Positions 27,163-36,149 of a stretch of 64,000 nt of DNA are shown piece after piece (position 1 is the stretch's first letter; each line of letters begins with the position of its first letter). Source of the stretch: Altererythrobacter sp. XM-24bin4 (GTDB taxonomy: Bacteria; Pseudomonadota; Alphaproteobacteria; Sphingomonadales; Sphingomonadaceae). The position numbers and the translations under genes were made by a program. The notes beneath the pieces were generated by a model. The model was not told the DNA's origin and did no database searches. It saw only the letters and a list, made by a program, of their open reading frames with translations. Location: assembly GCA_003149575.1 (NCBI GenBank), contig QCWG01000001.1, positions 1,021,183 through 1,085,182 of the forward strand, given 5' to 3'.

Positions 27163-27325
27163 AGTTGTCACGTAAAATTCGCGGTAAGCCAAATGCGACA
27201 AGATGTTGCATTTTTGCATCGTGACATTTGCGGTTTTGCTGGCTGGCGCCGCCTGCTCTTGTGGTATTATCCAAGCAATTGGTAGTCTCTCAGCCCATCA
27301 ATAAGGTTTTTGGGAGAGGAAACCA

Positions 27326-29875
27326 ATGTCACGCAAACTTACCCCGCTCGCGGCTGGTCTTTTGGCCAGCACATTTATGGTCGCGCCAGCATATGCGCAG
27401 GACGCCGATGGCGCTCCGCAAGCTGATGAGTCGTTTGATGACAATGTGATCATCGTTACCGCGACCCGCCGCGCCGAGAATGTTCAAGACATTCCTATCG
27501 CGGTTACTGCGGTCAGCCCGGCGCAGTTGGAAAAGCAGGGTGTTGTCAACGTCCAGGAAATCACTCAGGTTTCGCCTAGCTTCTCGACTTCGCAAGCGCA
27601 GAACTCGTCCGGCACAGTGGTGCTGCGTATCCGCGGTGTGGGCACGACATCGAACAACATCGGCTTTGAAAGTGCAGTTGGCGTGTTTGTGGATGGTGCC
27701 TACCAGTCGCGAGCCGGTATCGCCTTGAGTGAATTCGTTGATGTGGAACGCGTTGAAGTCCTGCGAGGTCCGCAAGGCACGCTGTTTGGCCGCAACACCT
27801 CTGCAGGCGCGCTGAATATTACCAACAAGCGTCCGGAGTTGGGCGAGTTCGGCGGCTTTGTGAATGCTACTTACGGCAATTACGATCACTTCAATTTGCA
27901 GGGTGCGGTCAACGTTCCACTTTCTGGTGATACTGTGGCCATGCGCGTCACTGGCGCTTACCGTCAGCGCGATGGGTTTGTTGACTGGGTCGATGCCAAT
28001 GGGACCAAGTTTGGCGAAGGTAACGACGCGGACCAGTATCTTATCCGTGGGCAGATCGGTTGGGAAACACTCACCGGTTTCCGTGGCCGATTGATTGCTG
28101 ACTATTCGAAGTCGGAAGGTGTCTGTTGTTCAGCAGTAGAAGTGCTGCAATCTTCAGTTGAGACAGCAGGCAATTTTGCTTTGGTTGGACTTGGTGCAAG
28201 AGGGGGGATGGCCGGTCCGGACGTCGCGATCGACCCATTTGATACCAATGCCGCCCAAAGGGCGACCGACAATCAGATCGCGTCAATCAATACGCCGCAT
28301 CTCAACAATACCGATCAATGGGGCATTACCGCGGAGGTTGAATATCCGCTGAGCGATGCAATCGATATGATCTACATCGGATCGTACAGAAAGTATCAGT
28401 CAGCTGAGAGCTATGACTCAGACTTCTCTGCCCTGGACATTTTTGATGTTGCACCCGGTGGTGGAACCGAAATCAAGACCATGACGCACGAACTCCGTTT
28501 GCAAGGCGATGCAGGTCGCCTGCAATGGATGATCGGTGGTTACTATTCTGATGAGACTATCGATCAGGAAGTCAATTTCCGACTGGGCGATGATTATGAC
28601 GGGTTGGTTGGTGCGCTATTCGGCGGCGCATTTGGGCCAGCACCGCTGCAATTGCTCACCAACAGCAATGTTTTCGCCGGACCTTTGAATGTAGCCGGCG
28701 GGATCAGCCCTTCAGTTGTGACGGCAACAAATGCATATTCGCAGGACAGCAAGAGCTGGTCGATCTTTACGCACAACACGTTCGAGATCACCGATGATCT
28801 AACCCTTACGCTTGGCGCTCGTTGGTCGGATGAAAGCAAGGACGGCAGCTTTACGCAGCCGACAATCAACAACCCACTCTGCCCCGCCATTCAAGGTTCG
28901 ATTGGAGCGGGTAACGTCCCGGCCTCATTGGCTACAAACGTATTTGTCCTTGGGTGTTTCCCGTTTGTGGCACCTGCGGTTGGATCGGATGCCAACCCAT
29001 TCCCGTTGCCACGCACATTTAGTGGCAAGTTCAAGGATGACGAACTGATCTACACCGCCAAGGTCGGGTATGATTTCGGCGATCTGAATGCATATGCCAG
29101 CTTTACGCACGGCTATAAGGCAGGTGGTTTTAACCTGGACTCGACGGCTGCGGCTGGTGGTGCCGATCCACGCTTCAATTCAGAGGAAGTGGACGCATGG
29201 GAAATCGGCATGAAGGGCCGTTTTATGGACGGCGCCGTGACCGCGAACATTGCTTTGTTCCATCAGGAATTTTCCGATTTCCAGGTTCTCGAGTTTACCG
29301 GAGCGCAGTTCCAGACGTTCAACGTTCCAACGGCTGAGTCCCAAGGGTTCGAGCTCGAAACTCAGATCCGACCAACCGATGGCCTCTCGATCAATGCCGG
29401 CCTGACCTACGTTGATGCCGAATATCCGAGCGATTGCGCGGACTCGAGCGATGCACTGCGTGTGCAGAACCTGTGTGGGAACTCATTGACTAACGCACCC
29501 AAGATCGTTGCGATCATGGGGGCGACTTATGAAGGGGAGATCGGCGATAGTTTGGGGTACTTCCTGAACGGTCAAATTCGCACCGAGAGTGACCGCCGCA
29601 CTACCACGCAAGCGCGGGCGGTTCCAACTACAGCAGCACAGCTTGGCAGTACTCCGCTGCAACCCTTCGATGTTCAGGACAGCAATGTGAAGATCAACCT
29701 CCGCGCAGGGATCGGTGACATTGACGAAGCTTGGGGCATTGAAGCGTGGGTGACAAACCTCACCGATGAAGTCACCCGCGGTGTCACCTTCAACACAGTG
29801 CTTCGTGGCACCTCGCGCTCTGCCTTTACACAGCAGCCGCGGATGTATGGTGTGACGCTCCGCACGAAGTTCTAG
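27326..29875 (+). CDS. TonB-dependent receptor (larger)
   Basis: The 849-residue outer-membrane receptor has a signal peptide cut near PAYAQ (about residue 24), a TonB-box-like IIVTATRRAENVQDIPIAV, and a plug with VLRIRGVGTT, VEVLRGPQGTLFGRNTSAGA and LNITNKRP. A long barrel closes with LRTKF. This layout is that of the large sphingomonad receptors often placed with aromatic, terpenoid or fatty-acid catabolic genes. Its neighbours here are fatty-acid degradation genes on the opposite strand. The start follows GGGAGAGGAAACC. A strong terminator ends the transcript. Confidence 0.92.
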   Translation: MSRKLTPLAAGLLASTFMVAPAYAQDADGAPQADESFDDNVIIVTATRRAENVQDIPIAVTAVSPAQLEKQGVVNVQEITQVSPSFSTSQAQNSSGTVVLRIRGVGTTSNNIGFESAVGVFVDGAYQSRAGIALSEFVDVERVEVLRGPQGTLFGRNTSAGALNITNKRPELGEFGGFVNATYGNYDHFNLQGAVNVPLSGDTVAMRVTGAYRQRDGFVDWVDANGTKFGEGNDADQYLIRGQIGWETLTGFRGRLIADYSKSEGVCCSAVEVLQSSVETAGNFALVGLGARGGMAGPDVAIDPFDTNAAQRATDNQIASINTPHLNNTDQWGITAEVEYPLSDAIDMIYIGSYRKYQSAESYDSDFSALDIFDVAPGGGTEIKTMTHELRLQGDAGRLQWMIGGYYSDETIDQEVNFRLGDDYDGLVGALFGGAFGPAPLQLLTNSNVFAGPLNVAGGISPSVVTATNAYSQDSKSWSIFTHNTFEITDDLTLTLGARWSDESKDGSFTQPTINNPLCPAIQGSIGAGNVPASLATNVFVLGCFPFVAPAVGSDANPFPLPRTFSGKFKDDELIYTAKVGYDFGDLNAYASFTHGYKAGGFNLDSTAAAGGADPRFNSEEVDAWEIGMKGRFMDGAVTANIALFHQEFSDFQVLEFTGAQFQTFNVPTAESQGFELETQIRPTDGLSINAGLTYVDAEYPSDCADSSDALRVQNLCGNSLTNAPKIVAIMGATYEGEIGDSLGYFLNGQIRTESDRRTTTQARAVPTTAAQLGSTPLQPFDVQDSNVKINLRAGIGDIDEAWGIEAWVTNLTDEVTRGVTFNTVLRGTSRSAFTQQPRMYGVTLRTKF

Positions 29876-29898
29876 GACTTCTGCGTTAAAGCCAAAAG

Positions 29899-29930
29899 AA
29901 AAGGGCGGTGGGGAAACCCGCCGCCCTTTT
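29899..29930. terminator. Bidirectional terminator between receptor and acyl-CoA dehydrogenase
   Basis: A 14-base stem with one G-T pair, AAAAGGGCGG and CCGCCCTTTT at its base, closes a GAAA tetraloop. The A-run on one side and T-run on the other let it act for both convergent transcripts. Confidence 0.9.
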
Positions 29931-29951
29931 ACTTAGTCCGAAATAGGGCGG

Positions 29952-31115
29952 TCACATTCCCCGAGCAATCACCATCTTCATGACTTCGTTGGAGCCACCG
30001 AAGATCCGCGTGATGCGGCTGTCGCGGTACATCCGCGCGATCGGGTAATCATTGATGAAGCCCGCCCCGCCATGGAACTGCAGGCACTTGTCGACCACTT
30101 CGCCTTGCAGCTCTGTGACCCAATATTTCGCCATGCACGCGGTATCAACGCTCAGCTCTTTCTTGAGGTGCTTCGCGATGCAGTCATTGACGAACACTCG
30201 CGCTGCAGTCGCGCGAGCCTTTAGATCCGCCATCACGAACTGCGTGTTCTGGAAATCCCAGATCGTTTGTCCAAAGGCTTTGCGGTTCTTTACAAAGTCC
30301 ATGGTTGTCTCAAGCGCTTTCTCAATGCCGGTCATCGCGCCCATCGCAATGATCAGGCGTTCCTGCGGCAATTCACCCATCAACTGGTAGAAGCCTTTGC
30401 CTTCCACGCCGCCAAGTACGTTTTCGGCCGGAACAAACACATCATCAAAAAACAGCTCTGATGTGTCAGCCGCGTCCAGCCCGATTTTGTCGAGCTTCTT
30501 GCCGCGTTGGAAACCCTCGGCCCCTTCGGTTTCAAGCAGCATCAAGGAGATACCCTTGGCACGCTCATCGGGATCGGTCTTCGCGACGACAATGATGAAG
30601 TCGGCAGTCTGACCGTTCGAGATATAGGTCTTCGCGCCGTTGATCTTGTACCCGTTACCATCTTTCAGGGCCGTCGTAGTGATGCTCTGAAGGTCCGAAC
30701 CAACACCAGGTTCAGTCATTGCGATCGCGCTGACCAGCTCGCCAGTGACGAGTTTGGGCAAATACTTCTTCTTCTGCTCTTCAGTGCCGTGGCGCACTAG
30801 GTATGGCAGGATGACCGTGTTATGCAGCGACGCAGCAAAGCCTTCAACACCGTGCTTTGCCTGCTGATCGATCACGACCATATCGTGGCGGAAGTCTCCG
30901 CCGTGACCGCCATACTCTTCAGGCACAGATACGCCGAGAAGCCCGGCTTCGCCTGCTTCGTTCCAGAAACCGCGTTCGACTTGACCGTTTTCGCGCCATT
31001 GCAGCACACGCTTTTCCGGCGCGTGTTGTTGGTAGAACTTGCCCACGGCGTCTGCGAAGATCGAGATTTCCTCGTCCTCCATAAATTCGGGCTGGGGAAC
31101 GTTTAAGACTGACAT
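29952..31115 (-). CDS. Acyl-CoA dehydrogenase, long-chain type
   Basis: The 387-residue flavoprotein shows IAMTEPGVGSDLQSITTTA (FAD and substrate binding), KTYISNGQTADFIIV and the C-terminal QFHGGAGFINDYPIARMYRD. The usual EGT-type C-terminal Glu is Gly here (IFGGSNEVMK). As in long-chain and isovaleryl enzymes, the catalytic base is then expected to be the Glu of PQERLIIA near residue 243. It makes the first double bond in beta-oxidation and passes electrons to electron-transfer flavoprotein. ATG 31115 follows GGAAGGGGAA and lies one base beyond the enoyl-CoA hydratase stop. Confidence 0.93.
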   Translation of the reverse strand: MSVLNVPQPEFMEDEEISIFADAVGKFYQQHAPEKRVLQWRENGQVERGFWNEAGEAGLLGVSVPEEYGGHGGDFRHDMVVIDQQAKHGVEGFAASLHNTVILPYLVRHGTEEQKKKYLPKLVTGELVSAIAMTEPGVGSDLQSITTTALKDGNGYKINGAKTYISNGQTADFIIVVAKTDPDERAKGISLMLLETEGAEGFQRGKKLDKIGLDAADTSELFFDDVFVPAENVLGGVEGKGFYQLMGELPQERLIIAMGAMTGIEKALETTMDFVKNRKAFGQTIWDFQNTQFVMADLKARATAARVFVNDCIAKHLKKELSVDTACMAKYWVTELQGEVVDKCLQFHGGAGFINDYPIARMYRDSRITRIFGGSNEVMKMVIARGM

Positions 31116-31116
31116 A

Positions 31117-31878
31117 TTATTTCCCCTTCCAGTTAGGCTTGCGCTTCTCAGCAAAGGCAGCGGCGCCTTCGCGTGCGTCCTCGCTCATGAATACCGGGCC
31201 GAGAGCCTCGCCTTGGCGCTTGTAGCGCTCATCCATTGGCCATCCGCGCGATTCCTTCATGATCTTCTTTGAGATGCGCACTGCCAGTGGGCCATTTTCG
31301 GCAATCTTGGCAGCCAGTGCTTTCGCGCCGTCCAGTGCAGAACCATCAACGACCTGATTGATCAGGCCCAGGCTCGCCGCGCGTTCGGTGCCGATAAAGT
31401 CGCCTGTCAGAGCCAGTTCCATCGCCACGCGTTGCGGGATCTGATCGGGCAGCATCATCACGCCGCCAGCAGCCGCCACCAGCCCGCGCTTCACTTCAGG
31501 AATGCCGAACTTTGCGTCCTTGTTGGCAACGACAAGGTCACAAGCGATCATCAGCTCTAGGCCGCCCGCGAGCGCATAGCCTTCGACAGCGGCTATCAGC
31601 GGTTTTTGCGGTGGTGCTTCGACCACGCCGCCAAACCCGCGCCCTTCAACAGTCGGGCGTTCACCGCGCAGGAAACCTTTCAGGTCCATGCCAGAGCAGA
31701 ACGTACCGCCTGCACCGGTCAGGATGCCGACTCGCAGCGAGTCATCAGAATCGAGCCGGTCCATCGCGGCCGCAATTCCTTCGGCTGCGGCCTTTGTCAT
31801 GGCATTTTTGGCTTCTGGACGGTTGATCGTGACGATCAGGACACCGTCTTCTTCCTGCGTCAGAACTTCTTCGCTCAT
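31117..31878 (-). CDS. Enoyl-CoA hydratase/isomerase (crotonase) family protein
   Basis: The 253-residue protein has the crotonase fold motifs: INRPEAKNAMTKA, the oxyanion-hole GGTFCSGMDLKGF near 60-72, and AVEGYALAGGLELMIACDL near 98-116. KFGIPEVKRGL carries a likely catalytic Glu, and it ends NWKGK. It hydrates enoyl-CoA to 3-hydroxyacyl-CoA. ATG 31878 has AGGAGAG upstream. It is the first gene of a two-gene unit with the acyl-CoA dehydrogenase, divergent from the thiolase pair. Confidence 0.92.
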   Translation of the reverse strand: MSEEVLTQEEDGVLIVTINRPEAKNAMTKAAAEGIAAAMDRLDSDDSLRVGILTGAGGTFCSGMDLKGFLRGERPTVEGRGFGGVVEAPPQKPLIAAVEGYALAGGLELMIACDLVVANKDAKFGIPEVKRGLVAAAGGVMMLPDQIPQRVAMELALTGDFIGTERAASLGLINQVVDGSALDGAKALAAKIAENGPLAVRISKKIMKESRGWPMDERYKRQGEALGPVFMSEDAREGAAAFAEKRKPNWKGK

Positions 31879-31902
31879 CAAGCGCTCTCCTATCACTTTT
31901 TG

Positions 31903-31916
31903 GCATTTCAGAATGC
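31903..31916. promoter_or_regulatory. Palindrome between hydratase and thiolase genes
   Basis: GCATT-TCAG-AATGC is a perfect 5+4+5 palindrome in the 115-base divergent region, close to the hydratase start. It is a candidate operator controlling both fatty-acid degradation units. No regulator gene lies nearby. Confidence 0.35.
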
Positions 31917-31993
31917 AACTGAAATCTTGTGTGAGTGGTGCAGGGGGTTTACGGAAACGTCAACCGCATTTTCGATAAGCGAGAGGATTCCCC

Positions 31994-33262
31994 ATGGGCG
32001 AAGCATATATCATCGACGCAGTCCGCACCCCGCGCGGCATTGGCAAGCAAGGCAAGGGCGCGCTGGCAGCTGAACATCCGCAGCATCTGGCAGCGACCGT
32101 TCTGAAAGCAATTGCCGAGCGCAATCACCTCGACACTTCGACCGTAGATGATGTGATCTGGTCTGTTTCGACCCAAGACGGGATGCAAGCTGGAGACATG
32201 GGCCGCATGGCGGCGCTTGATGCAGGCTATGACATCACTTCCAGCGGGACCACGCTTGATCGCTTCTGTGGGGGCGGGATTACTTCGGTGAACCTCGCAG
32301 CTGCGCAGGTTATGAGCGGTATGGAAGACTGCATCGTTGCCGGCGGTACGGAAATGATGAGCCTGACGGCACAAATGTCCAAGGAGAAGATGCAGGCCGG
32401 GATCAAGCCGCCAATGATGGGCAGCTATAACGAACGGCTTCAGCGCGTTCACCCGCAAAGCCATCAGGGCATTTGCGGTGATGCCATCGCCAGCATGGAA
32501 GGTTTCACCCGCGAAGAGCTGGACGAAGTTGGTTATCGTAGTCAGCAACGCGCAGCCGCAGCAATTGAAGAGGGGCGTTTCGCGAAGTCAGTGATCCCGG
32601 TGGTGGACGATGACGGGAATGTTATTCTCGACCATGACGAATATCCGCGTCCCCAAACAACGCTGGAAGGGCTGGCACAGCTGGAGCCTGCCTTCACCAA
32701 GATCGCTGATGTGCCGCTGGATGCCAATGGTACCACTTTTCGCGGACTGGTAAACCAGAAGTATCCCGATCTTGAGATTCAGAATTTCCACCATGCGGGC
32801 AATAGCTCAGGCGTGGTTGATGGCGCGGCAGCTGTGCTGGTCACCAGCAAGGAATACGCGCAGAAGAACGGTCTCAAACCGCGCGCACGGATCGTTGCGA
32901 CCGCGAATATGGGCGATGATCCTACGCTGATGCTCAACGCGCCTGTGCCAGCGGCCAAGAAGGTTCTCGAAAAGGCCGGAATGACGAAGGACGACATTGA
33001 TCTTTACGAGATCAACGAGGCTTTCGCCGTGGTCGCCGCCAAGTTCGTGCGCGATCTTGATCTCGATTGGGACAAGGTCAACGTCAATGGAGGCTCCATC
33101 GCATTGGGTCACCCGATCGGGGCAACCGGCTCGATCTTGATCGGCACGATCGTTGACGAACTGGAGCGTCAGGACAAGCGCTATGGCCTAGTCACCATGT
33201 GCGCTGCGGGCGGAATGGCTCCCGCCATCATCGTTGAGCGCGTAGACGACTTCGTCGACTGA
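31994..33262 (+). CDS. Acetyl-CoA C-acyltransferase (thiolase)
   Basis: The 422-residue protein is a complete degradative-type thiolase. The nucleophilic cysteine is in TTLDRFCGGGITSVNLAAA near residue 91, NEAFAVVAAKF lies near 345, GHPIGATGSILIG near 372 carries the catalytic His, and the second cysteine is in VTMCAAGGMAPA near 404. It cleaves 3-ketoacyl-CoA to acetyl-CoA plus a shortened acyl-CoA. It is divergent from the hydratase/dehydrogenase pair and 10 bases upstream of a thiolase-like gene. Confidence 0.95.
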   Translation: MGEAYIIDAVRTPRGIGKQGKGALAAEHPQHLAATVLKAIAERNHLDTSTVDDVIWSVSTQDGMQAGDMGRMAALDAGYDITSSGTTLDRFCGGGITSVNLAAAQVMSGMEDCIVAGGTEMMSLTAQMSKEKMQAGIKPPMMGSYNERLQRVHPQSHQGICGDAIASMEGFTREELDEVGYRSQQRAAAAIEEGRFAKSVIPVVDDDGNVILDHDEYPRPQTTLEGLAQLEPAFTKIADVPLDANGTTFRGLVNQKYPDLEIQNFHHAGNSSGVVDGAAAVLVTSKEYAQKNGLKPRARIVATANMGDDPTLMLNAPVPAAKKVLEKAGMTKDDIDLYEINEAFAVVAAKFVRDLDLDWDKVNVNGGSIALGHPIGATGSILIGTIVDELERQDKRYGLVTMCAAGGMAPAIIVERVDDFVD

Positions 33263-33272
33263 GTCTCACGCT

Positions 33273-34799
33273 ATGATCGCTGACAACACGCCCATCATCA
33301 TCGGGGTAGGACAAGCTTCGGAGCGCGTTGGCGAGCCGAACTATGAGGCTCTGTCCTACATGGATTTGGGCGGCCGAGCACTTGCAGCAGCCATTGGCAA
33401 TGCGGGCGCAACTGGCGATCTGGCGAGTGAGATTGATACGCTGGCCGCGATCCGGGCGTTTGAAATGTCGCGTCCCGGTAAAGAGCCGCCCTTTGGCGGG
33501 CCAGACAATATTCCGGGTGCGTTGGCGAAGCGTGTGAATGCCCAGCCTGCGCGCTTAATCCTGTCCCCGACAGGTGGTCAGACGAACCAGCAGTATGTCG
33601 GTGAATTTGCAACCGACATTGCGGCGGGTGACAGCCAGTGCGCAGTCATTGTCGGTTCGGAAGTGATTTCAACGGCGTTGGCGCTCGCTGCCAAGGGCGA
33701 GAAGCCCGACTGGTCGGAACAAATCGGCGGCGAGTTCGAAGATCGCGGCTTTGGCTTGGACGGTATGATGGAGATGCAGCTTTTCGCGCATGGCGCGACC
33801 GGGGCGATCCCGCTTTATGCCATCGCCGAAAATGCGCGGCGCGCCAAACTGGGCAAGAGCCTGAATGAATATCGTCACGACATTGGCGAACTGTTCGAGC
33901 CTTTCACCAAAGTTGCAGCGGCCAACCCGCATTCTGCCGCGCCCGTTGAACGCAGTGCTGAAGAGCTTGCGACAGTTACCGATCGCAACCGCATCGTGGC
34001 AGAGCCATATACACGAATGACCGTCGCGCGCGATCAGGTAAACCAGGCCGCGGCGATCATCATCGCAAGTGCCGGCCTCGCTCGAAAGCTTGGTGTGCCG
34101 GAAGAGAGGTGGGTACACATTCACTCTGTCACTGCCGCTACTGAACTGATGCTATCTGCGCGGCCCGATCTGTCCGCAAACCCAGCCTCAATTGCTTCGG
34201 TCGAAGCTGCACTGGATCGGTCGGGCAAAGGCATAGACGACATGCAATTCCTGGATTTCTATTCCTGCTTTGCAATTCCAGTGTTCAATCAATGCGATCA
34301 CTTTGGATTGGCCGTGGATGACCCTCGCGGATTTACGTTGACAGGCGGCCTGCCGTTCTTCGGCGGGGCAGGGAACAATTATTCCGCGCATGCAATCTGC
34401 GAAGCGGTGGAGCGGGTGCGCGGCAATCGTGGCTCATATGCTCTGGTTGGAGCCAATGGCGGCTGGATGAGCAAATACGCCACGGGCATTTACTCGACTG
34501 AACCTGCCGACTGGTCTGCGAACGATCGGTTTGAGAAACTGCCGATGGCGGACAATGGCGTGCCGTGCAGCGACGCGCCATTCGATAGCGCCACGGTTGA
34601 GAGCTACACTATAAACTACAGCAAGACCGGCAGCGACGCCGTGTTCATCGGGCGCAATTCTGCGGGTGCGCGCGTATGCGGCAACGCCGACCTTGCCGAC
34701 GAAGCTACTCGCACAGCATTCGAAGGCGGTGAACCTTTTGGTGCAAAGCTGACCGTCACACAGGACGAACGCGGGCGTAATATGGGCAAGCTTGCCTAA
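33273..34799 (+). CDS. Thiolase-like protein, type 1 (TLP1-like)
   Basis: The 508-residue protein has a thiolase fold but not the first active-site cysteine. The matching region reads LSPTGGQTNQQYVGEFATDI near residues 97-116. Other thiolase positions remain, such as the YSCFAIPVF segment near 329 and GGLPFFGGAGNNYSAHA. About 100 extra C-terminal residues, including TGSDAVFIGRNSAGARVCGN, resemble the added C-terminal domain of thiolase-like proteins type 1. The reaction is unknown. These proteins bind CoA but are poor thiolases. It is in an operon with the true thiolase and overlaps the convergent CMD-family gene by 4 bases. Confidence 0.85.
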   Translation: MIADNTPIIIGVGQASERVGEPNYEALSYMDLGGRALAAAIGNAGATGDLASEIDTLAAIRAFEMSRPGKEPPFGGPDNIPGALAKRVNAQPARLILSPTGGQTNQQYVGEFATDIAAGDSQCAVIVGSEVISTALALAAKGEKPDWSEQIGGEFEDRGFGLDGMMEMQLFAHGATGAIPLYAIAENARRAKLGKSLNEYRHDIGELFEPFTKVAAANPHSAAPVERSAEELATVTDRNRIVAEPYTRMTVARDQVNQAAAIIIASAGLARKLGVPEERWVHIHSVTAATELMLSARPDLSANPASIASVEAALDRSGKGIDDMQFLDFYSCFAIPVFNQCDHFGLAVDDPRGFTLTGGLPFFGGAGNNYSAHAICEAVERVRGNRGSYALVGANGGWMSKYATGIYSTEPADWSANDRFEKLPMADNGVPCSDAPFDSATVESYTINYSKTGSDAVFIGRNSAGARVCGNADLADEATRTAFEGGEPFGAKLTVTQDERGRNMGKLA

Positions 34800-35440
34800 T
34801 CGTTCTTGCGTTCACCCCCGAGGAAATCGAGCGCGTCAAAGCCTTCAGGCGCAGGAACTTCCGTGACCGGATCTTCCCGATCATCGAATTCGGTGCGTAA
34901 GGCCCGGCTCATGATCGCATGCATGTGATACATCGCGGTGGTGTACGTCAGCTCGAGGATTTCCTCGTCTGAGAACTGCTCTTTCAATTCAACGAATAAC
35001 GCGTCGGGCACGCGGCCTTGATGTGTGACAAGCCTGTCTGCATAGGCCAGTACGAGGCGTTCTTTCGCATCAAAGTACGGCGCCGTTTGCCACACCGGGA
35101 TCGCTTCAATTTTGGCGTCGGGATAGGCGAGCCCGCGCAGGCTCTTGCAGTGCTGAGAGAATACGAACTGGCTGCCCGTGGCCCATCCGGCCCAAGTCTG
35201 GCCCAGCTCGCGCAATACCGGATCCAGCTTGCGCGAAGGATCGCGATAATAGGCAAAGCCTTGCGCGGCGTGCTTCAATGTTGCGGGCGAATTGGCAAAG
35301 ATAGTCCACCAATCGCCCGGCGTGCCGGTTGGCGTACCTGGCTCTGCGACTGGATCGCGATCTCCGAACAACAGCTTATATAGCGGTAATGCGACCTTTT
35401 CGTCAGCTTCCGCCTTGGGAACCTCTCTCAATCGGGGCAT
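34796..35440 (-). CDS. Carboxymuconolactone decarboxylase (CMD) family protein
   Basis: The 214-residue protein has an alkylhydroperoxidase/CMD-type helical core around ELGQTWAGWATGSQFVFSQHCK and a second repeat with LVLAYADRLVTHQGRVPDALF and EILELTYTTAMYHMHA. Only one cysteine is near the usual redox position (SQHC), so the CXXC of AhpD is absent and simple peroxidase activity is doubtful. Related proteins are annotated as CMD family of unknown substrate. It lies 3 bases after the VOC gene on the same strand and forms a two-gene unit with it. Confidence 0.8.
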   Translation of the reverse strand: MPRLREVPKAEADEKVALPLYKLLFGDRDPVAEPGTPTGTPGDWWTIFANSPATLKHAAQGFAYYRDPSRKLDPVLRELGQTWAGWATGSQFVFSQHCKSLRGLAYPDAKIEAIPVWQTAPYFDAKERLVLAYADRLVTHQGRVPDALFVELKEQFSDEEILELTYTTAMYHMHAIMSRALRTEFDDREDPVTEVPAPEGFDALDFLGGERKND

Positions 35441-35443
35441 GGC

Positions 35444-35977
35444 TCAGGCCTCCACTCTATCGGCCGCTGTCGCGGGTTCATGTGCGACATCTTCGGGCCC
35501 GAAGCTTTTTGTCGTGGCGGCAAACTCCAGCATGATGCTATTGGGGTCAGTAAAATAGACGGAGCGGACAAACACGCCTTCGTGTTTTTCGCGCGCGACG
35601 CCCATCGGGCTGTCGTCATGGTTTACGACAGCATGGGTATGAGGGACACCGGCTTGCTCAAGTCGGTCGAGCGCTGTTTCAAGCTCATCTTCGTCCATGT
35701 CGAATGCTAAGTGGTTCATGGATCCGACGGCGGTCTTCGCGTCGCCAGGAAAGCTTTTGACTGAGGCGATGCCGGGGGCAGCGGGCGGAGCATCTGCCCA
35801 CCAGAAGAAAGCGACACTCGCACCGCCGCCGCAGTCGAAGAAGAAGTGCTGTCCACCGCCCGGCAGTTCAACCGTCTTGAACAGCGGCATATTGAGCACT
35901 TCGGTGTAGAAACGAACCGTTTCCTTCATGTCGCGGCACACCAGTGCGATATGGTTGATACCTTTGGTCTTGATCAT
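35444..35977 (-). CDS. VOC family protein (glyoxalase/dioxygenase superfamily)
   Basis: The 177-residue protein is a two-module VOC fold with GINHIALVCRDMKETVRFY near the start, GSMNHLAFDMDEDELE in the middle and VYFTDPNSIMLEFAA near the end. The metal ligands His (NHIAL), His (NHLAF) and Glu (LEFA) are kept. Substrate is unknown: relatives include glyoxalase I, extradiol dioxygenases and resistance proteins. ATG 35977 follows GGGAGAAGG. It is divergent from hppD, but this does not prove a role in tyrosine breakdown. Confidence 0.85.
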   Translation of the reverse strand: MIKTKGINHIALVCRDMKETVRFYTEVLNMPLFKTVELPGGGQHFFFDCGGGASVAFFWWADAPPAAPGIASVKSFPGDAKTAVGSMNHLAFDMDEDELETALDRLEQAGVPHTHAVVNHDDSPMGVAREKHEGVFVRSVYFTDPNSIMLEFAATTKSFGPEDVAHEPATAADRVEA

Positions 35978-36079
35978 CTCGCCTTCTCCCGCCACCTTCG
36001 TGCACGCATCGCTGCACGCTGGCAAATAGGCAGATCAGATAGGTGGGGCGGCGTGCCGCCTGCCAGTCTCACCGCCGCT

Positions 36080-36124
36080 TTGACAAAATGACGGGCTTCG
36101 CGTATTTAGTTACAAAAGAAACTA
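36080..36124 (+). promoter_or_regulatory. Promoter and palindrome upstream of hppD
   Basis: TTGACA at 36080-36085 is followed after 17 bases by TATTTA (36103-36108), a plausible sigma-70 promoter with a weak -10. Overlapping its downstream edge is the dyad TAGTT-N8-AACTA (36107-36124), placed where a repressor would block transcription of hppD. Confidence 0.42.
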
Positions 36125-36149
36125 TATTGATTCTCACTGGACTAAGCTC

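Noticed and set aside
27180..27325. A possible operator (TGCAT-TTT-TGCAT and partial dyads) before the larger TonB receptor
   Set aside because: The repeats are A/T-rich and imperfect, and I cannot separate them from chance.
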